A DNA stretch of 20,005 nucleotides from a virus. Made by a program: the position numbers and the translations under genes. The number at the start of each line of letters is the position of its first letter. Position 1 is the stretch's first letter. The DNA lies in IMG/VR virus record IMGVR_UViG_3300029267_000830, positions 1 through 20,005 of that record; one strand, written 5' to 3'. The notes below the pieces were generated by a model. It saw only the letters and a list, made by a program, of their open reading frames with translations. It had not been told where the DNA came from and ran no database searches. This document shows positions 1 through 6,707 of this stretch, one piece after another.

Positions 1-128
1 GCGTAGGCATACGCAGGCACACATACACGCACACACATGCGCACATACAGGCACGCACATGCAGGCGTAGGCACACGCACACGTACACACACGCACAGGC
101 ACACGTATGCGCAGGCATACACGCACCC
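1..128. repeat. Alternating purine-pyrimidine tract with AGGC boundaries
   Basis: Every odd position is a purine and nearly every even position a pyrimidine. The exceptions are the G of each AGG triplet, plus the end of the tract. The tract divides into even-length blocks of 6, 10, 34, 14, 6, 28 and 16 bases, each ending in AG and followed by GC, then a last block of about 14. Such alternating CA/CG/TA DNA is known to favour left-handed Z-DNA. The composition is far richer in GC than the rest of the window. It begins at the window edge, so it may continue upstream. Its position just before the terminase genes would suit a packaging or replication region, but that is inference. Confidence 0.75.
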
Positions 129-174
129 GTTAACTACGCGCGTGTAGAGATTCACCGAATTGTTATACCCTATA

Positions 175-230
175 ATATAGACGTGCCTGTATACGTGCCC
201 ACGCCTGTCTATGATCGTGCGCGTCTATAT
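175..230. repeat. Inverted repeat, 9-base arms
   Basis: ATATAGACG at 175-183 is the exact reverse complement of CGTCTATAT at 222-230, with 38 bases between. The spacer is rich in alternating TG/CG/TA steps, in the opposite orientation to the CA-rich tract at 1-128. It could be a protein binding site, a cruciform, or part of a packaging or origin region; nothing in the sequence decides which. Confidence 0.55.
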
Positions 231-282
231 CATTTAGACATATGCGTATCTTAGAACGTAGACGTGTTTGTATCGCTTAGTC

Positions 283-297
283 ACCTATATACTAGGT
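283..297. repeat. Short palindrome ACCTA-TATAC-TAGGT
   Basis: Perfect 5-base arms (283-287 and 293-297) flank a 5-base loop. The palindrome contains TATATACTA, which recurs at 387-395 and within the promoter at 510-518. It may be an operator or a weak TATA element; it is too short to be more certain. Confidence 0.35.
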
Positions 298-507
298 AAC
301 AATTCTGGCTTTTAGTCCTTCCCTACTCTCTATACGTCCCCACTAAGGCTCATCCTGATTCGGCTCCAAAAGAATTTTTTCCTACGTATATACTAGTGAT
401 GGATGGTGCGTCCTATCTAAATTTTTTTGGAGGTAACATTTTGGGATTTTATGGCCTTTAGGCAAAAATCTGTGGCGCGCGCGAAAAACCCCTGTTTGAC
501 CGTAACC

Positions 508-515
508 TTTATATA
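508..515 (+). promoter_or_regulatory. Archaeal-type TATA promoter for the packaging operon
   Basis: TTTATATA is preceded directly by AACC, resembling an archaeal BRE plus TATA box. With the usual spacing of about 25 bases, transcription would begin near 538-542, giving a leader of about 100 bases to the terminase small subunit start at 640. This element differs from the ATGTATGTT-type motif found before later genes, so it may be read by the host machinery at a different time. Confidence 0.55.
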
Positions 516-547
516 CTACTTATACATTTATTCGTGGACTATATATT

Positions 548-634
548 ATGAGAGAATATAAAAATATATACAAATTAGTATATCTAAGGAGAGTCAAGCA
601 CGACGGGAGAAGGCGGGTTACTATTATTGGATGA
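548..634 (+). CDS. Possible 28-residue basic leader peptide
   Basis: An ATG lies about 8-10 bases after the predicted transcription start and opens a short frame rich in Arg, Lys and Tyr. It ends with TGA at 632-634, inside the ribosome binding site of the next gene. No ribosome binding site precedes it, so it would have to be read as a near-leaderless message, which archaea allow. It could be a leader peptide that affects translation of the terminase small subunit, or chance. No family is recognised. Confidence 0.2.
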   Translation: MREYKNIYKLVYLRRVKHDGRRRVTIIG

Positions 635-639
635 TATAT

Positions 640-1215
640 ATGACGAAGAGCAAAATAGAAAAATGGAACCTTGAAGAGGAGGTCGATCGTATGTTAGCTG
701 AGGGAAAGACGGCATACGCAGTGGCGAAACATATAAGTGAAAAGTATGCTGATATTCCTGAGTTGGCGAAGGTTAATAAGATGACTATCAGTCGTCATAT
801 TAAAAAGAAAGACGAAGACCGAATCGAAAATAAGTTGCAAGAGAAGAAAGATCCGATGGGTGTTGTGGAACAAGAATTCAACACCAAGATGCGTCAAAAC
901 ATTCTCGATGCAGAATCTATGAATCAGTTAGTAATGAGCTACAAGAATAAGCTCGACGCTGACGACTTAACAACTAAAGACTTAGCAACAATGTTGAAGG
1001 CATGGCAAACCGCTAATGACCAAATGAGGAAGAACCTAGTGTCATTAAGAGAATACACAGATAACCACATAATCAAACCAACACAAAACATAATCTACAA
1101 GAAAGAGATTAATGTAAAGAATATGTTAGTTGATTATGCACGTGAGCTATGTCCAGAATGTAGAAAAAAGATTAGTAAAATAATCGATATTGGAGAAGAT
1201 GAATATGACTTGTAA
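640..1215 (+). CDS. Terminase small subunit (probable)
   Basis: About 191 residues, highly charged and mostly helical. Near residues 22-50 a helix-turn-helix-like segment (AYAVAKHISEKY, then MTISRHIKKK) fits the DNA-binding N-terminus of small terminases, which recognise the packaging site and load the large subunit. A central helical part could be the oligomerisation core. A single CPEC pair lies near the C-terminus. The ATG at 640 is preferred to the one at 631 because GGATGAT at 629-635 is then correctly spaced, matching the GGTGAT-ATA-ATG pattern of other genes here. It is the first full gene after the promoter at 508 and lies upstream of the large terminase, the standard position. The assignment rests on position, size and HTH, not on a strong family signature; a virus regulator with an HTH is the alternative. 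Confidence 0.6.
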   Translation: MTKSKIEKWNLEEEVDRMLAEGKTAYAVAKHISEKYADIPELAKVNKMTISRHIKKKDEDRIENKLQEKKDPMGVVEQEFNTKMRQNILDAESMNQLVMSYKNKLDADDLTTKDLATMLKAWQTANDQMRKNLVSLREYTDNHIIKPTQNIIYKKEINVKNMLVDYARELCPECRKKISKIIDIGEDEYDL

Positions 1216-1447
1216 GAAACCATTTTGGCGACCAGGTGATGGATACGAGTGGGAAACTACACTCAAACACTTCTTGTATGGACTTGTTTTAGCTATTTTA
1301 TCTGCTGGAATTACATGGACAATTGGCTATCTCGAAGTTGCTCAAATTCCGCCTGAATATGCTATCTATACTGGTTTAATTATCGCTATCCTCGAATCCA
1401 TCGGTAATATGGTTACCCATTGGAATGATGAGTACGAGGGACAGTAG
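1205..1447 (+). CDS. Small membrane protein, two helices
   Basis: Eighty residues. Two hydrophobic segments (about residues 22-42 and 52-69) are separated by a short loop with EVAQIPPEY, and the tail is acidic. The start at 1205 is chosen because GGAG at 1192-1195 then lies 9 bases upstream; in-frame ATG 1199 and TTG 1190 are too close to, or before, that site. It overlaps the end of the small terminase gene by 11 bases, so the two are probably co-translated. A hairpin membrane protein of this size could be holin-like or could affect the host envelope. No family is recognised, and its place between the terminase subunits is unusual. Confidence 0.65.
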   Translation: MTCKKPFWRPGDGYEWETTLKHFLYGLVLAILSAGITWTIGYLEVAQIPPEYAIYTGLIIAILESIGNMVTHWNDEYEGQ

Positions 1448-1462
1448 ATAAATCATAAGCCA

Positions 1463-1490
1463 CGTATGTAGTTTATGTATAAAATATAAA
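1463..1490 (+). promoter_or_regulatory. Candidate late promoter (divergent copy of shared motif)
   Basis: CGTATGTAGTTTATGTATAA followed by an A/T run resembles the ATGTATGTTNTAATGTT motif seen before other gene clusters, and contains TATA-like sequence. It lies 18-45 bases upstream of the 36-residue gene. This copy is among the least well conserved. Confidence 0.35.
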
Positions 1491-1507
1491 AGACGGAGTT
1501 AATAAAA

Positions 1508-1618
1508 ATGTTTGAATTTCTGAAAGATGCGGATCTTGGTCTCAAAATCCTAGCTGGTATTGGGATATTATGGATTCTACAAAATCTTTTTGGCTTTACA
1601 TTTAGTTTCGCATTCTAG
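1508..1618 (+). CDS. 36-residue single-helix membrane peptide
   Basis: A small open frame with a correctly placed GGAG (1495-1498, 9 bases before the ATG). The product begins with a short amphipathic stretch (MFEFLKDADLGLK), followed by a hydrophobic helix (about residues 13-36) ending in a Phe-rich run. It has its own upstream motif and ribosome site, which argues that it is a real gene despite its size. It lies between two probable promoters, directly upstream of the large terminase unit. A holin-like or envelope-modifying role is possible but unproven. Confidence 0.5.
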   Translation: MFEFLKDADLGLKILAGIGILWILQNLFGFTFSFAF

Positions 1619-1652
1619 AAACTAATAAAAACAAAACTGAGTAATTAGCCCC

Positions 1653-1670
1653 ACATGTTATACTGTTATT
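1653..1670 (+). promoter_or_regulatory. Candidate late promoter before large terminase
   Basis: ACATGTTATACTGTTATT matches the second half of the shared motif (ATGTTATAATGTT) with one substitution. It lies about 22-39 bases upstream of the large terminase start. It would drive terminase, Alba, portal, protease 1 and the two small genes after them, which are tightly spaced to 5728. Confidence 0.5.
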
Positions 1671-1691
1671 TTATTTTCTTTATGTGACACA

Positions 1692-3071
1692 ATGGAAAAC
1701 GAATCGAAAATACTTAGATACATGCTGAGTCCAAAAGCATTCATGGAAGAAGTCTTAGGACTAACTGTTAAAGACTTTCATGCTGAATGGCTGGACGCAA
1801 TGCAACAAAACGATCATTTATGTTTACTAGCTCCAAGAGGACATGGTAAGTCTACAATTGTAGAAGGCTTTGTCGTTTGGAATATATTACTAAATCCTAA
1901 GATAAGGATTCTGATTGTTTCTATGAATCAGAACAAATCTGAGGATATGATGAATTTCATCAAATCATGTCTTGAACTCGAACAGGTTACTGAGATATGG
2001 GGAGAGCAGAAATCTCCAACTTGGTCAAGAAATAAAATTCGAGTCAAGAATCCAAAAGGTGGCATCCAACACAAAGAACCAACTCTACAGGTTCTTGGTG
2101 TGACATCATCACAAATTTCATCTCACTATGATATGATTATCCTTGATGATGTTCAAGATAGACAGAATGTTGCTACTGCTAATCGTAGAAAACAAATAAG
2201 AGATTGGTACAACACTGAGCTATTAGAGATGTTGGAACCTGGCGGAAAAATACTTAATATCGCAACACGATGGCACGAAGATGATTTACATAATTACTTA
2301 TCACAAAAGTCAATGTATAAAACTCTAAGATATCAGGCTGTTGACTATGAAAAGAAAACTGCTCTGTGGCCTGAGAGATTTACATATAACGATTTAATAT
2401 TATTAAGAGACGAACACATCGGCAAAACTGCATTCGCTATGCAATATCAAAATGAGATTGTTCAGACAGAAGATTCTCCAATTGATATGGAATGGGTTGA
2501 AAATGCACAAGCTCGTTGGAATCCAAGACACATCCCACCTGGATGTGAAAGATACATAGGTGTCGACTTGGCATCTAAGAGTGAAGATGGTGACTATTTC
2601 GTTGCAACAGTAGTTGCTAAGGACGAAAACAAAAACTATTGGGTTGTTGAATCAATTAGGGCACATAAGTCAATGAGTCAACAATTAGACATTATTTTAT
2701 CCCTAGCAGAAAAGTATGTTCCTAATAAAATAGGAATAGAATCAAATGCTACACAGCGAATAATAACAGACGAATGGATTGATCAGACTGATCTTCCAAT
2801 CTTACAAATAAAATCTTCATGGGTCAATGATAAGTGGTCTAGAGTACAAAGACTAGCAGTCTTACTCGAAACCAATAGAATAACAATTAATCCTTCATTG
2901 GATTTCTTGATAGATGAACTTATTAGATTTCCACGAGGAGCACACGAAGATGCTTTAGACAGTTTAGCATTTGCTATACAAGCATCTGGAGATGATAGAG
3001 AAGTAGACTGGGACGCAGTTATCAACTGTGTTAAAACAAAAACACGTAACCCATATGTGACTAAAATATAA
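1692..3071 (+). CDS. terL: Terminase large subunit (packaging ATPase-nuclease)
   Basis: Motor that pumps viral DNA through the portal and cuts it to length. The 459 residues are normal for the family. ATPase half: Walker A APRGHGKS at about residues 47-54, Walker B IILDD at 149-153 within SHYDMIILDDVQD, and a motif III-like ATRWHEDD near 191-198. Nuclease half (RNase H fold): acidic residues in GVDLAS (D292), GIES (E350) and HEDALDS (D420/D423), all three expected acidic positions present. The start at 1692 follows a weak GTGA site after a candidate promoter. It is followed at short distance by Alba and portal genes with GGAGG or minimal gaps, one transcription unit. The assignment is firm. 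Confidence 0.95.
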   Translation: MENESKILRYMLSPKAFMEEVLGLTVKDFHAEWLDAMQQNDHLCLLAPRGHGKSTIVEGFVVWNILLNPKIRILIVSMNQNKSEDMMNFIKSCLELEQVTEIWGEQKSPTWSRNKIRVKNPKGGIQHKEPTLQVLGVTSSQISSHYDMIILDDVQDRQNVATANRRKQIRDWYNTELLEMLEPGGKILNIATRWHEDDLHNYLSQKSMYKTLRYQAVDYEKKTALWPERFTYNDLILLRDEHIGKTAFAMQYQNEIVQTEDSPIDMEWVENAQARWNPRHIPPGCERYIGVDLASKSEDGDYFVATVVAKDENKNYWVVESIRAHKSMSQQLDIILSLAEKYVPNKIGIESNATQRIITDEWIDQTDLPILQIKSSWVNDKWSRVQRLAVLLETNRITINPSLDFLIDELIRFPRGAHEDALDSLAFAIQASGDDREVDWDAVINCVKTKTRNPYVTKI

Positions 3072-3083
3072 TGGAGGATTACT

Positions 3084-3374
3084 ATGACTGACAAAATAGA
3101 AGAGGTATACATTGGCGACAAGCTATCTGGCAAATACGTTAATGCTGGTCTTTGGGCTATCAAGTCTGGTGGAGTTGCCAGACTCATGGGTCGAGGACAT
3201 AACATCAAGCGGTGTGTTGATGTTACTGAAATCTTAAAGCGGAAGTTAAATAATCCAGAAACTCATATTGAAATATGGACTGAGGAGTACATGGATAAAA
3301 AAACCAAAAACTTACTCAAAGTGTCCGTTATAGCAATTGAGATAACTGGTACTATAAAAAATGAGGATGAATAA
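3084..3374 (+). CDS. alba: Alba-family DNA/RNA-binding protein
   Basis: Ninety-six residues matching the whole Alba fold, the small archaeal chromatin and RNA-binding dimer. The N-terminal strand and helix read EVYIGDKLSGKYVNAGL, lined up with the family's IGKKPVMNYVLAAL; of the two lysines used for DNA contact, the first is Asp (D12) and the second is kept (K13). The loop and helix GRGHNIKRCVDVTEI match GRGRAISKAVDTVEI. The end, LKVSVIAIEIT, matches the last strand. A GGAGG site sits 7 bases before the ATG. It lies 12 bases after the large terminase and 2 bases before the portal, so it is made with the packaging machinery. Possible roles: coating packaged or packaging-ready DNA, competing with host Alba, or binding late mRNA. 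The family is clear, the role is inferred. Confidence 0.85.
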   Translation: MTDKIEEVYIGDKLSGKYVNAGLWAIKSGGVARLMGRGHNIKRCVDVTEILKRKLNNPETHIEIWTEEYMDKKTKNLLKVSVIAIEITGTIKNEDE

Positions 3375-3376
3375 AT

Positions 3377-4732
3377 ATGGGATTAACAGAATCCATTAGG
3401 TCTATCCTTGGTAGACCAAATATAGAATACTTTGATGCAAAGACAGGAAGACCAAAAACTACAGTTAAAACTGGTGAGAAGAAAGGATTTTCTGCACCAG
3501 GTACATTCCAGAGAACCCAACAACAATTACAATTATATTGGAATTATTATGACTCTGACAATACTGTTTGGGCTGCAACTAATTCATTAGCTTTTAATAC
3601 TGTTATGGTAGGATACGATATTGTATCAGAAAATGAAGAAGCTAAGAAGGTTATTGAGAAGTGGTGTAAAAGAGTTGATTTGCAAACACACTTACTTGAT
3701 AGTGTCATTTATGCAGTTGTATTTGGTGATGCTTTCCTTGAAGTTATTGGAAACAAGAAAGGTGAGCCATCAAGTCTTAAAACAGTAGATCCAAAAACTA
3801 TGGAAATAGAATATGACAAATTTGGTGTAGTTCAATACTACATGCAAAGTCTTGGCAAAAGAGACAAGACAGGAATTCCAAAACTAGAGACTGAAAGGAT
3901 TTGTCACATAAAATTATTTTCAATGCCAGATGGGCCTTATGGTATTTCTATGTATAAGGCTAATCTAGAGGCAATCCAAAACAAAATTAAAGTAGACAGA
4001 GCACTTACAAATGCAATCATAAGACATGGCACATCTAAATTAGTATTCACTGTTGGCTCAGAAAAAGATGGTAAATTACCTCCACCTGCTGTGCTTGATG
4101 CAATAGAAAGTGAGGTAGAAGATATCGATGAGAAGAATGAATTCATTGTCCCATGGAATGTAACGGTACAATCCATAGATGAGAATGGAATTCAAGGTGT
4201 AGAGCAATATTATGACTTTGCACAAACTGAGCTGATTATTGGTATGATTTGCCCTGAGGAAGCATTGGGTATGGGCAAAAACACAACTAATGCCACATCT
4301 AAGACTAAGGCAATATTATATGAGAGAATGATTAGAACATTCCAACAAAGGATAGCTAGAACAGTTGAGAAACAATTATTTACTAGAGTCTTACAATCTA
4401 ATGGATTTGATCCAGAAGAAGTGTATGTGGAAATTAAATTTAAAAATGTAACTAGTGAAGACGATGCTATGGAAGCTAAATGGATGGGTAATCTTATTAG
4501 AGGATTCCGCTCTTCAACTGTAAAACCTTTCACAATTAATGAGATTAGAAAGAGATTTGGTGAGCGTGAATTGGACATACCAGAAGCTAACACTATTTTA
4601 TATGGTGAATTTGAAGAGGGTGGAGACCAAAATGAGCCTGGTGATGATGGAATGGAAGAAGACCCAGAATTAGATGACATGGATGAGAATGCTAAAGAAG
4701 ACATGAAAGAAGAACTAAATGAGGAAGAATGA
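3377..4732 (+). CDS. Portal protein
   Basis: Forms the ring at one capsid vertex through which DNA passes and to which the tail attaches. The 451 residues are typical. Family-like segments include TVWAATNSLAFNTVMVGYDI near residues 62-81, SVIYAVVFGDAFLEVI, the central DKFGVVQYY and KTVDPKTMEIEYD region, and QYYDFAQTELIIGM before a long helix (TTNATSKTKAILYERMI) that fits the stem/tunnel region. The last 40 residues are almost all acidic, a tail seen in some portals and possibly used for scaffold or motor contact. It sits 2 bases after Alba and overlaps protease 1 by 4 bases (ATGA), the standard portal-protease-capsid order. Confidence 0.88.
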   Translation: MGLTESIRSILGRPNIEYFDAKTGRPKTTVKTGEKKGFSAPGTFQRTQQQLQLYWNYYDSDNTVWAATNSLAFNTVMVGYDIVSENEEAKKVIEKWCKRVDLQTHLLDSVIYAVVFGDAFLEVIGNKKGEPSSLKTVDPKTMEIEYDKFGVVQYYMQSLGKRDKTGIPKLETERICHIKLFSMPDGPYGISMYKANLEAIQNKIKVDRALTNAIIRHGTSKLVFTVGSEKDGKLPPPAVLDAIESEVEDIDEKNEFIVPWNVTVQSIDENGIQGVEQYYDFAQTELIIGMICPEEALGMGKNTTNATSKTKAILYERMIRTFQQRIARTVEKQLFTRVLQSNGFDPEEVYVEIKFKNVTSEDDAMEAKWMGNLIRGFRSSTVKPFTINEIRKRFGERELDIPEANTILYGEFEEGGDQNEPGDDGMEEDPELDDMDENAKEDMKEELNEEE

Positions 4733-5256
4733 TGTCTACAAAGAAAAGATTAACGGTTCACAATGTATCGTTCGAATACAATGATAAGATTGTGAGTAAA
4801 AACACTGATGTTAGAATGTATCGTGATGTAGTTATGATTGCACCTGGAACGTTTACTGATTCAATTACTATGGCTCCAGTCAATTATTCTGCTGATGTAT
4901 TATCAAGGACTTCACATAAAGTAAGATCAAACTATCTAAATATTGATCATTCACATAGAACTTTAGATAGAGTTGGTAGATTCGTCAATCCCTACTGGGA
5001 TGGAGAGAAAGTACGCGCTGATCTGTGGATTTATCCAGTAACTCAGAATGCAAGAGACACTATTAGTCTTATTGACGAAGGATTAGTCAACTGGTTATCA
5101 GTTGAACTAATGACTGAAGATGAATGGGATATACATGATGAGAGGAATGTCGTGGACTTAGAATATATAGGTCTAGCAGTAGTGACATCTCCAGCATGTA
5201 AAGAATCACTTATTGATGAGTATGGTGAGAATCCTCCAGATTGGTTGTACGAATAA
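4729..5256 (+). CDS. Prohead maturation protease 1 (short form)
   Basis: Serine protease of the HK97/U35 prohead family that trims capsid subunits during maturation. In 175 residues it shows the family pattern: His in YLNIDHSHRTLDRVG (H74/H76), Ser in GLVNWLSVELM (S124), and a following acidic position in DLEYIGLAVVTSPAC (E145 region) that matches the family's EhSlVxxPA segment. There is no scaffold-like tail, unlike protease 2 (7419-8630). The start is ATG 4729 or the adjacent ATG 4732; both overlap or abut the portal stop, indicating translational coupling. Having a second protease in the same virus is odd. This copy is nearest to capsid protein 1 and may serve it. Confidence 0.75.
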   Translation: MMSTKKRLTVHNVSFEYNDKIVSKNTDVRMYRDVVMIAPGTFTDSITMAPVNYSADVLSRTSHKVRSNYLNIDHSHRTLDRVGRFVNPYWDGEKVRADLWIYPVTQNARDTISLIDEGLVNWLSVELMTEDEWDIHDERNVVDLEYIGLAVVTSPACKESLIDEYGENPPDWLYE

Positions 5257-5591
5257 TGAAATCACTTCACGTAGATGGTTGTCCATTTTGTAAAATCTTC
5301 GAAGAATTATATCTTCCTACTGAATTGTATTATCCTAAAGCGTCTGAGATTAAAAAGTTTGATGACTTTGTCATCATAAATTATAAAAAGAAACATATTG
5401 TTGTTGTGACGGACCACGTCCAATCTGTTTCAAAAGAACAGTGGGGCAGAGTCCTTTATAAATGTAAAGAACTATATGGTCAGGGAACACGTCTTAAGAT
5501 GAAGATGTATCCTATAAGAGACCATTGGTACGCAGAAATAGTCTGCTCTAATCAGAGAGACTATACACAAAAAGATTTAAGAGGCCAATAA
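5256..5591 (+). CDS. Degenerate HIT-like protein (tentative)
   Basis: One hundred and eleven residues beginning at the ATG that overlaps the protease 1 stop by one base (TAATG). It resembles the histidine-triad (HIT) nucleotide-binding fold: CPFC at residues 9-12, FDDFVIIN, then KKKHIVVVTDHV (H47, H54) matching the usual H-hLVI-xxH stretch, a helix with WGRVLYKCKELYG, and DHWYAEIV at 89-96 where the triad HxHxH should be. Only the first triad His is kept; the second and third are Tyr and Glu. If it is a HIT fold it is probably not a nucleotide hydrolase, but it could still bind zinc or a nucleotide. It also overlaps the next gene by one base. A virus-specific protein with a chance likeness is possible. 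Confidence 0.4.
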   Translation: MKSLHVDGCPFCKIFEELYLPTELYYPKASEIKKFDDFVIINYKKKHIVVVTDHVQSVSKEQWGRVLYKCKELYGQGTRLKMKMYPIRDHWYAEIVCSNQRDYTQKDLRGQ

Positions 5592-5728
5592 TGCCTAAAG
5601 TAAAACCTGGAGAGAATAAGAAAGACTTCATTGGTAGATGTATACCAATTGTTGAATCTGAAGGCTATGAACATGACCAAGCCGTTGCTATATGCTATTC
5701 TATTTGGGAGAGACGTAAAGATAAATAA
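5591..5728 (+). CDS. 45-residue conserved phage-type small protein
   Basis: A short gene whose ATG overlaps the previous stop (TAATG). The pattern MPKxKxGExKxDFIxRC followed by a gap, then DQAVAICYSIWE is one I recognise as a recurring short module in tailed-phage head regions, either alone or as the N-terminal part of larger proteins. Its function is unknown. It is probably a small helical hairpin with two conserved Cys (C17, C35). The overlap with its neighbour and the canonical motif make it a real gene despite its length. It ends the portal-protease unit just before the promoter of capsid protein 1. Confidence 0.6.
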   Translation: MPKVKPGENKKDFIGRCIPIVESEGYEHDQAVAICYSIWERRKDK

Positions 5729-5729
5729 C

Positions 5730-5755
5730 ATGTATGTAATGTATGTTATAATTTA
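5730..5755 (+). promoter_or_regulatory. Candidate late promoter before capsid protein 1
   Basis: Two overlapping copies of the shared motif occur: ATGTATGTAATG at 5730-5741 and ATGTATGTTATAATTT at 5739-5754, followed by an A/T run. The second begins 34 bases upstream of the capsid protein 1 start codon. The doubled motif is seen only here. Confidence 0.55.
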
Positions 5756-5772
5756 ATATAAGAGAACTTAAA

Positions 5773-6699
5773 ATGAGTAGACTAACAAAAATATTGGAAT
5801 ATGCAAACTCTCCTCCAAACAAACAGAAAAAACTGTTAGAACAAAAAGACTTTCCCTCTGACATGAAGAAGCTATTACTTGACACTCCATCAGAGTCATC
5901 TGATTTGGTTCGTCGAGAAGCTATTGGTGCAGTTGTTGAAGGTGCTAAGTCAAGAGAGAGTTGCAGAAAACTCTTACCAATCATAAATACTAATAGTAAT
6001 ACGGTAAAAATAGCATATGGAGCTACTCCATCTGGTGTATATGCACAATATGTATCTGACGGTGCTGCGATTCCTATAATGACTAATAATTACACATCTG
6101 GAAATGCTACTATTAAGAAAGCTGCAGTAAGACCAGCAATCACAATGGAAATGATTGAAGACGGTCAATACGATACAATTGAATTGGAGCTTCGTAGAGC
6201 TGGTGCTTTGTTAGAAAACAAACTTAATCAGCAAGTAATGACTACATTACTAGATGGTGTTAGTGGACCTGCAAATGTTGATCCTACAACTCATGTAACT
6301 ATTGCAAACATTGGTGAAGTAAAGAGCAATGTTGATGCATATGGTTGGATGGCTGATTCAGTATTTATTCACCCTGCTGCGTTTGGCTGGTTATATGATG
6401 AAGCCAATGTTTCTGACATTGTTGATGGAACGCATAATCTATTAGGAATGAAAACTGCAATTGTTGATTGTGTAACTGATGGAACTGGAACAGCGTATTG
6501 GGATGACACAGACAATACGAACCATTATTATGGTCTTGTGTTTGATTCATATAACTTTGGTTATATAGCAATGCGAGAAGATATTAATGTAAAAGGTTAC
6601 AAAGACCCAGTACATGATTTGGTAGGAATGAATGTATCAATGAGATTTGGTGTTGGCATCATGAATGCTAATGCTGGATGTAGAATATTATCTAAGTAG
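5773..6699 (+). CDS. Major capsid-type protein 1 (HK97 fold, paralogue)
   Basis: Capsid shell protein of 308 residues. It shares with the 9189-10175 product the opening MSRLTKxLEYA, a middle part EGAxxxxxCRxxxPxI, then GAAIPI, VRPxIxxExIEDG and LExKxN, and the ending MRxDxxxxxYxDPxHDLVGxxxxMRFGV. The N-terminal 45-50 residues are charged and helical, like the delta region that prohead proteases remove. The product is therefore a true paralogue of capsid protein 2. Six of its 20 Ile codons are ATA, against 2 of 31 in capsid protein 2, hinting at lower expression. It may form a special vertex (as T4 gp24 does beside gp23), mix into the shell, or build an alternative capsid. The upstream sequence lacks a clear GGTGA site. 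Confidence 0.82.
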   Translation: MSRLTKILEYANSPPNKQKKLLEQKDFPSDMKKLLLDTPSESSDLVRREAIGAVVEGAKSRESCRKLLPIINTNSNTVKIAYGATPSGVYAQYVSDGAAIPIMTNNYTSGNATIKKAAVRPAITMEMIEDGQYDTIELELRRAGALLENKLNQQVMTTLLDGVSGPANVDPTTHVTIANIGEVKSNVDAYGWMADSVFIHPAAFGWLYDEANVSDIVDGTHNLLGMKTAIVDCVTDGTGTAYWDDTDNTNHYYGLVFDSYNFGYIAMREDINVKGYKDPVHDLVGMNVSMRFGVGIMNANAGCRILSK

Positions 6700-6707
6700 G
6701 TATCCAA

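Larger units (their letters stand above)
129..507. other. Non-coding region with inverted repeats upstream of packaging genes
   Basis: No convincing gene is present. The stretch holds an inverted repeat with arms at 175-183 and 222-230, a small palindrome at 283-297, and the word TATATACTA at 286 and 387, seen again inside the promoter at 510. T-rich runs occur near 375 and 422. A strong GGAGGT lies at 429-434 but has no well-placed start codon after it. A CG run (GGCGCGCGCG) lies near 473-482. The base composition is intermediate between the tract at 1-128 and the coding region. Confidence 0.5.

Noticed and set aside
1-128. CRISPR array or telomere-like repeat
   Set aside because: Block lengths vary from 6 to 34, there is no constant repeat unit and no unique spacers, so it is neither.
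451-561. 36-residue open frame after GGAGGT (429-434)
   Set aside because: The ribosome site is 16 bases from the ATG, the frame runs through the TATA promoter at 508, and the product looks like translated A/T-rich non-coding DNA.
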